From assembly GCA_017354095.1 (NCBI GenBank), contig JAFMRP010000442.1:1-5210 (forward strand): DNA of 5,210 nt, read 5' to 3'. The notes beneath the pieces were generated by a model. The model did not search any database, was not told the DNA's origin, and saw only the letters and a list, made by a program, of their open reading frames with translations. Position 1 is the stretch's first letter, and the number at the start of each line of letters is the position of its first letter. Shown in pieces: positions 1 to 5,070 of the stretch. Both the position numbers and the translations under genes were made by a program. The stretch comes from Ktedonobacteraceae bacterium. GTDB taxonomy: Bacteria; Chloroflexota; Ktedonobacteria; Ktedonobacterales; Ktedonobacteraceae.

Positions 1-210
1 GCCGAAATGGTGCGACCAGGGGCGACCGTCATCGATGTGGGCATCAATGCCCGGCCAGAGGGAGGCATCGTTGGTGATGTAGATTTCGCCTCGGTACGTG
101 AAGTCGCGGGAGCCGTTACGCCAACACCCGGCGGCATCGGTCCGCTGACCAATGTGCTACTGCTCAAACAATGCATGAAAGCCGCCTGGCAGCAGGCGCA
201 AAGTACGTAA
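1..210 (+). CDS. folD: Bifunctional methylenetetrahydrofolate dehydrogenase / methenyltetrahydrofolate cyclohydrolase, C-terminal part
   Basis: FolD interconverts 5,10-methylene-, 5,10-methenyl- and 10-formyl-tetrahydrofolate in the cytosol, using NADP(H), and so feeds purine and formyl-methionine synthesis. Only the last 69 codons are present. The frame is already open at base 1 (Ala-Glu-Met-Val...), so the ATG at base 7 is internal and the true start lies upstream. Visible family marks are PGATVIDVGIN, where the Rossmann-type nucleotide-binding half returns to a core strand, then GDVDF, then the near-C-terminal signature TPTPGGIGPLTNVLLL, which corresponds to the usual TPVPGGVGPMT. The protein ends in an ordinary FolD C-terminal helix. 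The usual length is about 285 residues, so roughly three quarters is missing because of the window edge, not because the gene is broken. A hairpin terminator follows the stop within 15 bases, so folD probably ends its transcription unit. The identification is firm from the motifs. Confidence 0.93.
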   Translation, partial: AEMVRPGATVIDVGINARPEGGIVGDVDFASVREVAGAVTPTPGGIGPLTNVLLLKQCMKAAWQQAQST

Positions 211-222
211 TTTCCCTCGTGC

Positions 223-262
223 CGTGAGGGGAATACCACTCCCCCTCACGAGCTTTCTTTCT
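223..262 (+). terminator. Intrinsic terminator of folD
   Basis: A perfect 9-bp GC-rich stem, CGTGAGGGG (223-231) with CCCCTCACG (242-250), closes a 10-base loop. A broken T-rich tract (TTTCTTTCTT, 254-263) follows. It starts 12 bases after the folD stop codon. A second left arm, CTCGTG at 216-221, could compete for pairing with CACGAG at 247-252. The T tract is interrupted by C, so termination may be incomplete. Confidence 0.75.
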
Positions 263-291
263 TGTCGCATAGAGCAAATTGTTTCGCTCCC

Positions 292-320
292 TTGACTTTT
301 TGCGAGAAAGACATTACACT
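292..320 (+). promoter_or_regulatory. Sigma-70 type promoter
   Basis: TTGACT (292-297) and TACACT (315-320) are separated by exactly 17 bases. They match the TTGACA/TATAAT consensus at 5/6 and 4/6 positions. This is the best-looking promoter in the window. It lies 30 bases after the folD terminator hairpin and would start transcription near 327, just ahead of the tandem repeat and the short ORF at 394. No long gene follows closely: the next convincing start is at 1001. The product is therefore either a short leader or small RNA, or a very long 5' untranslated region for the RNHCP gene. Confidence 0.6.
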
Positions 321-328
321 CTGCTTAG

Positions 329-371
329 TTTCAACTCAACTGTAAAACCCTGGATTTAACTTAACTGCAAA
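329..371 (+). repeat. Imperfect tandem repeat in the leader (possible operator or RNA element)
   Basis: TTTCAACTCAACTGTAAA (329-346) is repeated as TTTAACTTAACTGCAAA (355-371). They match at 15 of 18 aligned positions, with a pitch of 25 bp from one AACT to the next. Each unit itself holds a doubled pentamer (CAACT CAACT; TAACT TAACT). The repeats start about 9 bases after the -10 element, spanning the predicted transcription start and early leader. That position would suit a repressor-type operator or an RNA-binding site. No protein is identified. Confidence 0.4.
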
Positions 372-393
372 GTTCTAGAAAGGAACGCCTTTA

Positions 394-456
394 ATGCAAG
401 TCCTTGTATCCACACCCAATGCAGTGTGCGATGGACTGCTAATTTTCGGTAAGTAG
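394..456 (+). CDS. Candidate 20-residue leader peptide or small protein
   Basis: ATG at 394 opens a 20-codon ORF ending in TAG at 454-456. It begins MQVLVSTPNAV and ends LLIFGK. A Shine-Dalgarno stretch, AGAAAGGAA (377-385), lies a suitable 9 or so bases upstream, and a well-spaced promoter sits about 75 bases before the start. The peptide is mildly hydrophobic, with one Cys and one C-terminal Lys. It has no run of a single amino acid of the kind expected in a classical biosynthetic attenuator. A weak 5-bp stem (GCAGT 421-425 with ACTGC 435-439) lies inside it, and a stronger hairpin starts 14 bases after the stop. I do not recognise it. It is supported by translation signals only, and an ORF this short can arise by chance. 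Confidence 0.3.
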   Translation: MQVLVSTPNAVCDGLLIFGK

Positions 457-470
457 TAAAGTCAACCGCC

Positions 471-500
471 CATAATCGCACCACATCTGTGCCGATTATG
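471..500 (+). promoter_or_regulatory. Stem-loop after the short ORF
   Basis: CATAATCG (471-478) pairs perfectly with CGATTATG (493-500). CAC/GTG can extend the stem inward with one bulged C on the right arm, leaving a small loop. No T run follows (the next bases are AAGATACC), so this is not a standard intrinsic terminator. Its position 14 bases after the 20-codon ORF suggests a leader hairpin, an RNA 3'-end stabiliser or a protein-binding palindrome. Confidence 0.4.
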
Positions 501-1000
501 AAGATACCATACATCTACCATATTGCTTCAGGGTAGCGTTACTTACGTTCACCCTTCTATGCTTCTTACCTCATTAGCAAATCCTCGCGCACTTCTCCAT
601 TTCCTTTGACCATGGTCTCTTTGTCTCGTTTTCCGGGCATTTCAGGCTGCTTATAAGCCTTGATGTGGATTCTATGGCAATACTATCCTTCTACACTTTT
701 TGCCTGTGGATCACTGTCTGATTCTGCTTTATGTCTGGTTCAACGTACCGGAGTATCCATGGATTTCAAGATCAATTGCCACGTTGTGTCCTATCAGGAT
801 GACCTGCTTCTCTCTAACCAGGCTACTGCTGCGAGGAAGCATAGAAAGGGTAACGGTATGTGTAATACGACAATACGCTTTGCATCGGTCCTTGTGCTGG
901 TTGTTTCCGGTGGGGTGGCGCACGCTGCGTCTGCTACCAATACAGCCGGTCGATTCTCTACAGATCGCAGAACAAGCAGAAAAAAGAAGAGGATGAACCG
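501..1000. other. Gene-poor stretch upstream of the RNHCP gene
   Basis: I see no convincing gene here. Frames that stay open have no recognisable protein and overlap one another on both strands. Small items seen are an imperfect hairpin (GGGT-GCGT with ACGT-ACCC, about 532-555), a perfect 10-bp palindrome GACCATGGTC (608-617), another, GCTTATAAGC (649-658), and a weak promoter-like pair TTGATG (660-665) / TATCCT (684-689) with an 18-base spacer. From 866 to 1000 the frame of the RNHCP gene is open without any ATG, GTG or TTG. In another frame an ATG at 858 with a good Shine-Dalgarno sequence is present (described separately). Confidence 0.6.
858..995 (+). other. Possible upstream start region with signal-peptide-like N-terminus, in the frame +1 to the RNHCP gene
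   Basis: ATG at 858 follows AGAAAGGG (842-849) at 8 bases. It reads MCNTTIRFASVLVLVVSGG and then VAHAASA, which looks like a short positively charged n-region, a hydrophobic core and an A-x-A cleavage site. A basic stretch ending SRKKKR follows at about 972-992. The same frame then runs on under the RNHCP gene to 1265 as an unrelated shadow. At 980-986 it crosses A-AAA-AAG, phased as AAA (981-983) and AAG (984-986), and a -1 slip there would enter the RNHCP frame. This could be a real N-terminus joined by frameshifting, an N-terminus cut off by an indel in the A run, or chance. Chance is the default reading. Confidence 0.2.
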
Positions 1001-1519
1001 TTGCGAAAGTCACGTAAAAAACTTCTGCACCTGGATACACGGGTGCGTTATAACGAAGACCTGGAGTATTACGAGGAAGAGCGCCAGGCTCGCAGAGAGG
1101 CCCATCGCAAGCCACGCTATAAGCAGTCGTCTGAAGAGGTATTTAAATGCAGACACTGCCGCCGTTTTGTCTGCCCACTGCCATATGGAGGACGCCATAG
1201 AAACCATTGTCCATTTTGTCTCTATTCCCGTCATGTCGATGATCGTAAACCGGGAGACAGAATGAGCGCCTGTGGCGCTTCAATGGAGCCCACTGGCCGT
1301 TTTCAGCGACCCAATGGCGAATATGTGATCGTTCATCGTTGCCTGGACTGCGACTTTGAGCGCTTCAACCGTATTGCAGCCGATGACGATTTTGATCTCG
1401 TGCTCGCGTTACCTGAAGTGCCGCCACGGACGAGCCGCGATATCAAGGCACAACGGCTGGAGGCGTGCCTGGCCGATGAGCAGGAGCAGTGGGAACTGGG
1501 CTCGGAAGAAGCCGGTTAA
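1001..1519 (+). CDS. RNHCP domain-containing protein (zinc-ribbon-like, unknown function)
   Basis: This 172-residue protein carries the family-naming motif RNHCP at residues 67-71, within GGRHRNHCPFCLYSRHVD and followed by PGDR (84-87). Later family positions are the C91 region, GEYVIVHRCLDC (106-117) and NRIAADDDFD (123-132). Cysteines sit as C50-x2-C53, C58, C70-x2-C73, C91 and C114-x2-C117, with H69 nearby. That is enough to bind one or two zinc ions, which I infer from the spacing. The family's biochemical role is not established. The first 45 residues are highly charged and basic (RKSRKK, EERQARREAHRKPRYK), longer than the short lead I expect in this family, and could contact nucleic acid. 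The start is TTG, chosen because AGAGGA (988-993) lies 7 bases upstream and no other start codon exists in this frame back to the stop at 863-865. The gene is probably monocistronic, facing the ABC operon and sharing its terminator. Confidence 0.85.
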   Translation: MRKSRKKLLHLDTRVRYNEDLEYYEEERQARREAHRKPRYKQSSEEVFKCRHCRRFVCPLPYGGRHRNHCPFCLYSRHVDDRKPGDRMSACGASMEPTGRFQRPNGEYVIVHRCLDCDFERFNRIAADDDFDLVLALPEVPPRTSRDIKAQRLEACLADEQEQWELGSEEAG

Positions 1520-1531
1520 CTCGATGTACAA

Positions 1532-1574
1532 GCTTTTTCGCAGCTCATGCACAGCACGTGAGCCGCGAAAAAGC
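1532..1574. terminator. Long stem-loop between convergent genes, probable bidirectional terminator
   Basis: GCTTTTTCGC (1532-1541) pairs perfectly with GCGAAAAAGC (1565-1574). After one A/C mismatch, GCTCATG (1543-1549) pairs with CGTGAGC (1557-1563) through one T-G wobble, leaving a 7-base loop. The hairpin begins 12 bases after the RNHCP stop on the plus strand and 12 bases after the permease stop on the minus strand, so it is placed symmetrically. The A5/T5 tracts lie inside the stem and no U run trails it on either strand, so it may act as a strong 3'-end hairpin more than a textbook intrinsic terminator. Confidence 0.65.
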
Positions 1575-1586
1575 CGTCCATGACGT

Positions 1587-2669
1587 TTAGTTTGTCACAT
1601 CACGACGTAGATGAACGATCCAGGCTGAGCCGATAAAGATGACGAGGTAGACGGCGAGCACTAACACAGCATGCAGATCTGATATGGAAGATGGTTGACC
1701 ACCTATCAGGTAGGAGGTCTGGTTCCCCAATAATGCTGAGATGTTCGTGCCGATAAAGTAGTCGGGAATTGCCTTCAAGATATCAGCGAATACCCCCTTA
1801 TTCGTAGCTGCGAGCAGCGAGAGAATCGTGCTCAGGATATTTTCAAGCACCCACCAGACAATCGCGCCTGCTACGCCCGCGGCTGTTGCCCTGCCCAAAA
1901 ATGAGAAGCAGAGAGCGATCATCGTGTACATAAGCAGGCCGAGTATTGATTCGAGCAGGTAAAGTGCTGCGTGCAGCATCCAGGTACCTGTGAAGAAGCT
2001 GAAGTTGACTGCGATACCAGGAATCGCAAGCTCAAAAAGTGCTCCCATCGCGATACCTATCGGCATCAATATCAGGAAAGTAATGCCGATGCTGACGAGG
2101 ATCGCCCCAAGTTTCGCCAGGAAGAATTGTGTGCGAGTGGGCCCTCGCGTCAACAGCAGGCGAATCGTGCCAACGCTATACTCGCCACCGACGATGGTCC
2201 CGGCGAGGATCACGAGCAGCAGAAGGCCAATGAAATTGACAATTTGCCCTGCTGTAATAAAAGAGCCGGGCAGGTAAAGAGATGCTGCACTACTGCGTAC
2301 AGCCTCTTGCTTCATTTGCTCCGCTTTCGCCAGATCTTGCTGTGTCGGCGGATGATCAAGACATGATCCCGGTGCGACAGTTCCACCAGCCTGGCTCAAG
2401 GAGGAGCACGAAGGGGGCAGGAAGATGCTGGAAGGGCTATTGTAAACAATAATAGGTGGGAGCGCGACCGCAACGAAGCCGAGCATCATGATAAGCAGGC
2501 CGATGGTGAGCAGAACCTTCGACAACCGGCGACGCCAGATCTTATAGAGTTCGCCACTTATTGAGCGGAAGAGCACGCTAAGGAAGTCCTGGCGTCCCAT
2601 GATAATTGTCGATATATACCCCTGAGTGGAAGTCTGCGCTTCTGGTACAAATGGTGGTGTGGTATTCAT
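1587..2669 (-). CDS. ABC-2 type transporter permease
   Basis: This 360-residue inner-membrane protein is the membrane partner of the ATPase encoded just upstream. By hydrophobicity it has six helices, near residues 51-75, 143-162, 186-212, 231-257, 262-288 and 333-354. The segment GGEYSVGTIRLLLTRGPTR (161-179), after the second helix, is the usual cytoplasmic element of ABC-2 permeases in the BcrB/NatB style. An outside loop of about 65 residues (77-140) contains two cysteines, C88 and C103, which could form a disulfide. A soluble N-terminal arm of about 50 residues precedes helix 1. The start is ATG, with AAAGGAGGAG on the minus strand just upstream (about 2674-2683). The ATG overlaps the ATPase stop as ATGA, so translation is coupled. 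The substrate is not readable from sequence; antibiotic or peptide export or self-protection is the common role of this type. The class is secure and the substrate is not. Confidence 0.9.
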   Translation of the reverse strand: MNTTPPFVPEAQTSTQGYISTIIMGRQDFLSVLFRSISGELYKIWRRRLSKVLLTIGLLIMMLGFVAVALPPIIVYNSPSSIFLPPSCSSLSQAGGTVAPGSCLDHPPTQQDLAKAEQMKQEAVRSSAASLYLPGSFITAGQIVNFIGLLLLVILAGTIVGGEYSVGTIRLLLTRGPTRTQFFLAKLGAILVSIGITFLILMPIGIAMGALFELAIPGIAVNFSFFTGTWMLHAALYLLESILGLLMYTMIALCFSFLGRATAAGVAGAIVWWVLENILSTILSLLAATNKGVFADILKAIPDYFIGTNISALLGNQTSYLIGGQPSSISDLHAVLVLAVYLVIFIGSAWIVHLRRDVTN

Positions 2670-3730
2670 CTGGCTCCTCCTTTCTCGCTTCCAGTTTTTC
2701 CCTGGCCCGGGTTTGCCAGAGCTTCCATGCTGGCGAGAGGACCTGTTGGTGAGGATGGTGTAGTGACCTGCAAGTAGAGATCTTCCAGGTTTCCTTCGCG
2801 GGGGTGAATTTCTGCCACGAAGAGATTATTTTGCGCGAGCAGCATAGTTACTTCTGGTGAGCGCATGGCAGGGGCATCAAGCATGAGCACTGGTTGGTCG
2901 TGCCGGTTCCGCTCGATGGTAATGTCTGTAATCCAGTCAGCTCCACGTTGCCGGGCCTGTTGGAGGATCGCATGTGCGGCATGCAGTTGTTCTTCCCTGA
3001 TCATGCGTACTTCGATCTGCTCGCTATCCTGCAAGAGTTCACCCACGTTGCCTTGCTTCACTAGATTCCCTTTGCGCAGAATGCCAACCCGGTTACAGAC
3101 CTGCTGTACTTCTGACAGAATGTGGCTGGAGAGGAAAATCGTTTTGCCCAGCGAAGACAGGCGTTTAATCAGACGCCGAATCTCTATGACACCTGAGGGA
3201 TCAAGCCCGTTGGTGGGTTCGTCCAGCAGGACAAGCTCCGGATCAGTCAGCAGGGCCGCAGCGATGCCCAGACGCTGCTTCATGCCCAGTGAGTACTTCT
3301 GATAAGCACGTTTCGCATCCGCAGTTAATTCAACAATTTCGAGTACCTCTGCGAGACGCTTGTCATTGCGCCTGCCTCCCACCATCCCGGAGTTCACGGC
3401 GATGACCCGCAGATTATCCAGCCCTGAGAGATAAGGATAGAAGACGGGAGTTTCCACTATCGCTCCGATACGGCGCATAATTGCTGGTAGTTGATGCTGA
3501 TTGTTCATGCCAAAGAGCAGGGCCTCCCCTGCTGTCGGGCGAATCAATCCGAGCAGCATACGAATAGTAGTGGTTTTGCCAGAGCCGTTGGGACCAAGAA
3601 AGCCAAAAACGTCACCGCGCAATACCTGGAGATGTAGATCATTGACGGCGGTCAGATTCCCAAAGACTTTTTTCAGGTTGTTGGTGCTGATAATAGCAAT
3701 ATCCTCACCTGGAGGGAAGCGTTCGCTCAC
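2666..3730 (-). CDS. ABC transporter ATP-binding protein, BcrA/LanF-like
   Basis: This 354-residue cytoplasmic ATPase drives the permease encoded after it. Motifs in order are Walker A GPNGSGKTT (46-54), the Q-loop region IVETPVFYPYLSG (91-103), the ABC signature YSLGMKQRLG (146-155), Walker B LVLLDEPTNGLD (166-177) and the H-loop SSHILSE with H203. The usual Q-loop Gln is Glu (E93), a feature of the bacitracin and lantibiotic immunity ATPases (E-loop). After the roughly 230-residue nucleotide-binding domain comes an accessory region of about 90 residues and a low-complexity Pro/Ser/Gly tail (about 323-354). The start is GTG at 3730-3728, backed by AAGGAGT a few bases upstream on the minus strand. 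It is first in a two-gene operon with a 4-base overlap. Family assignment is very secure. The Glu substitution favours drug or peptide self-protection but does not prove it. Confidence 0.94.
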   Translation of the reverse strand: MSERFPPGEDIAIISTNNLKKVFGNLTAVNDLHLQVLRGDVFGFLGPNGSGKTTTIRMLLGLIRPTAGEALLFGMNNQHQLPAIMRRIGAIVETPVFYPYLSGLDNLRVIAVNSGMVGGRRNDKRLAEVLEIVELTADAKRAYQKYSLGMKQRLGIAAALLTDPELVLLDEPTNGLDPSGVIEIRRLIKRLSSLGKTIFLSSHILSEVQQVCNRVGILRKGNLVKQGNVGELLQDSEQIEVRMIREEQLHAAHAILQQARQRGADWITDITIERNRHDQPVLMLDAPAMRSPEVTMLLAQNNLFVAEIHPREGNLEDLYLQVTTPSSPTGPLASMEALANPGQGKTGSEKGGAR

Positions 3731-3830
3731 TACTGACTCCTTATGACATTACTAGTTTTTGAGAGACAATCATTGAAGCATATACTTTTGCTCAAAAGAG
3801 CATTTGTGAAGGAAAGTAGAAACAAGTTCT

Positions 3831-3842
3831 GAACGTGTGTTC
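3831..3842. promoter_or_regulatory. LexA/DinR-like palindrome (GAAC-N4-GTTC)
   Basis: GAACGTGTGTTC is a palindrome with the layout of the Gram-positive SOS box CGAACRNRYGTTYC. With one flanking base on each side it matches 12 of 14 positions; only the outermost C on each side is T. It lies in the divergent spacer, about 101 bases upstream of the ATPase start and about 65 bases upstream of the plus-strand -35 element. Whether this organism's LexA uses such a box is unknown from the window. A chance hit somewhere in 5.2 kb has a probability of roughly 8% for the eight core bases, so this is suggestive only. Confidence 0.35.
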
Positions 3843-3868
3843 TGCTCTACAATAGAGAAGACGCTCTT

Positions 3869-3885
3869 TATCAAAGAATATCAAA
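3869..3885. repeat. TATCAAA direct repeat at 10-bp pitch
   Basis: TATCAAA occurs at 3869-3875 and again at 3879-3885, separated by GAA. The two copies are one helical turn apart, the arrangement of tandem half-sites bound on one DNA face by response-regulator type activators. The repeat lies 22 bases before the -35 of the plus-strand promoter, a suitable position for an activator of the amidase gene. No regulator gene is adjacent. Confidence 0.3.
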
Positions 3886-3906
3886 CTGGGTTTTGTGTAT
3901 AGAGCC

Positions 3907-3935
3907 TTGATTATTGTGAAGAACACGGGTATGCT
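3907..3935 (+). promoter_or_regulatory. Probable promoter of the amidase gene
   Basis: TTGATT (3907-3912) and TATGCT (3930-3935) are spaced by exactly 17 bases, with 4/6 matches each to the sigma-70 consensus. Transcription would begin near 3942, giving a leader of about 40 bases before the chosen start at 3984. No equally good promoter was found for the divergent ABC operon. Confidence 0.5.
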
Positions 3936-3983
3936 TGCCTGGAAAGAGGCATTACACAATCCCTTTTGAAAGGCGGGAGGTCT

Positions 3984-4907
3984 TTGGCGATACACGTTCT
4001 TCCACTGGAGCGCAGAACGCTTCATGGGCAATTTTCGCGCGATATTGCGCCGGTCTTGACGATTGATTCAGGTGATAGCGTCCATTTTACAACGCTTGAT
4101 GCGGGATGGAATGTTGCTCCTGGTAAGAAATATGAACTTCGGGATAATGATCTGGATCGTGGTCATGCGCTCTGTGGTCCCATCGCGATTCGTGGGGCAG
4201 AGCCGGGCATGACGCTGGAAGTCAGAATCAATCAACTGCGCCCTGTTTCCTGGGGTTGGACCAGAGCTGGTGGCTGGTCCAGCCCCGTGAATGATCGTCT
4301 GGGTGTCGCGCAGGGTGAGACCCTTACCCTCGATTGGGCGCTTGATCACGAAAACGGAACCGCGCGCGATCAGTTTGGACATACAGTCAAACTGTGCCCC
4401 TTTCTGGGCGTCATGGGCATGCCTCCCAGCGAACCGGGATCGCACCCAACAGCCCCACCACGTACCACTGGTGGCAATATCGATTGTAAAGAATTGGTGG
4501 TTGGCAGCTCGCTTTTCCTTCCCATTGCTGTTCCTCTGGGGTTATTTTCTACTGGTGATGGGCATGCAGTCCAGGGCGATGGTGAAGTCTCTACCACCGC
4601 GCTTGAATGTGGCATGGAACTAGCGGATCTGACATTTCTCCTGCACAAAGATATGCATTTAACCACACCCCGCGCGCTCACACCCGCCGGAAGGATCACG
4701 TTCGGCTTTCATCAGGACCTCCACGAAGCAACGATGATTGCCCTGGATGCCATGTTGGAATGGATGGGCGAGCTGCATGGGCTGCCGAGGCTTAACGCCC
4801 TGGCGCTGGCAAGTCTGGCGGTGGATTTGCACGTCACCCAACTCGTCAATGCCGGCGTGCGCGGTGCTCATGCTATCTTGTCATATGATGCTATTGGCGG
4901 TGTATGA
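3984..4907 (+). CDS. Acetamidase/formamidase family protein
   Basis: Members of this family (FmdA/AmdA) hydrolyse formamide, acetamide or similar small amides to the acid and ammonia in the cytosol, using a metal site. Visible family blocks, numbered from the start used here, are APVLTIDSGDSV (22-33), HALCGPIAIRGAEPGMTLEV (61-80), PFLGVMGMPPSEPG (139-152), GGNIDCKELVVGSSLFLPI (163-181), and LGLFSTGDGHAVQGDGEVSTTALE (185-208). The last two blocks carry the conserved Asp, His and Glu residues expected for metal binding and catalysis. At about 307 residues the length is normal. I chose TTG at 3984 because it gives the family-like beginning M-AIHVLP and follows GGGAGG (3975-3980), though the 3-base gap is short. 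TTG at 3966 (six residues longer, 313 in all) is the alternative and has no close Shine-Dalgarno sequence. No ATG or GTG is available. The gene stands alone without an amide transporter, so the substrate is open. Confidence 0.9.
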   Translation: MAIHVLPLERRTLHGQFSRDIAPVLTIDSGDSVHFTTLDAGWNVAPGKKYELRDNDLDRGHALCGPIAIRGAEPGMTLEVRINQLRPVSWGWTRAGGWSSPVNDRLGVAQGETLTLDWALDHENGTARDQFGHTVKLCPFLGVMGMPPSEPGSHPTAPPRTTGGNIDCKELVVGSSLFLPIAVPLGLFSTGDGHAVQGDGEVSTTALECGMELADLTFLLHKDMHLTTPRALTPAGRITFGFHQDLHEATMIALDAMLEWMGELHGLPRLNALALASLAVDLHVTQLVNAGVRGAHAILSYDAIGGV

Positions 4908-4984
4908 TTCTGGCAGATCTGCTCTACCAGTCATGATTTGTCATGTCTGGAATAGAGGTTGATCCTGGTTGGAGAGAAAAATAG

Positions 4985-5023
4985 AGGGGAGGCTCGAAGG
5001 CATCGTAGGATCTGAGCCTCCCT
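4985..5023 (-). terminator. Terminator for the minus-strand gene at the right edge
   Basis: GGGAGGCTC (4987-4995) pairs perfectly with GAGCCTCCC (5014-5022) around an 18-base loop. Read on the minus strand, the stem is followed within five bases by a T-rich run (CTCTATTTTTCTC, about 4986-4974), as expected of an intrinsic terminator. On the plus strand nothing comparable follows closely (TGCTTTCTGC). It therefore most likely serves the gene ending at 5071. Confidence 0.6.
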
Positions 5024-5032
5024 GCTTTCTGC

Positions 5033-5061
5033 AATGGCAGCAAAACACTCTGCCATTTTTT
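5033..5061 (+). terminator. Intrinsic terminator of the amidase gene
   Basis: AATGGCAG (5033-5040) and CTGCCATT (5050-5057) form a perfect 8-bp stem with a 9-base loop. Further T residues follow directly, making TTTTTT over 5056-5061. This is a textbook plus-strand terminator, about 125 bases after the amidase stop and ending 10 bases before the stop of the convergent gene. Confidence 0.8.
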
Positions 5062-5070
5062 ATGCAGCCA

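Noticed and set aside
608..658. Two 10-bp palindromes, GACCATGGTC and GCTTATAAGC
   Set aside because: They differ in sequence, have no loop, and do not line up with a good promoter. They are recorded under the gene-poor stretch but not treated as operators.
735..756. T-arm-like sequence (GGTTCAA flanked by weak pairing), possible tRNA
   Set aside because: The loop would be too long, and no acceptor, anticodon or D arm fits around it.
700..996. 98-codon plus-strand ORF ending five bases before the RNHCP start
   Set aside because: It has no clear Shine-Dalgarno sequence and an unnatural Cys/Trp/Leu/Arg-rich composition. It resembles no family I know.
1046..1055. Perfect palindrome CGTTATAACG
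   Set aside because: It lies inside the RNHCP coding region and is short enough to occur by chance. There is no supporting context.
729..1115. 128-codon minus-strand ORF
   Set aside because: It overlaps the start of the RNHCP gene antisense and has no motif or good translation signals.
660..1265. 201-codon plus-strand ORF
   Set aside because: Its second half lies under the RNHCP gene in another frame and reads as an unrelated shadow, and its first part has no recognisable protein. Only the part from ATG 858 is kept, as a low-confidence possible start region.
3779..3810. Minus-strand promoter for the ABC operon (TTCACA at 3810-3805, TATATG at 3784-3779)
   Set aside because: The hexamers are acceptable, but the spacer is 20 bases, too long for a sigma-70 promoter. 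No better candidate was found, so the operon's promoter is left unassigned.
3792..4031. 79-codon minus-strand ORF upstream of the ABC operon
   Set aside because: It overlaps the amidase start antisense and spans the divergent promoter region. Its composition is not protein-like.
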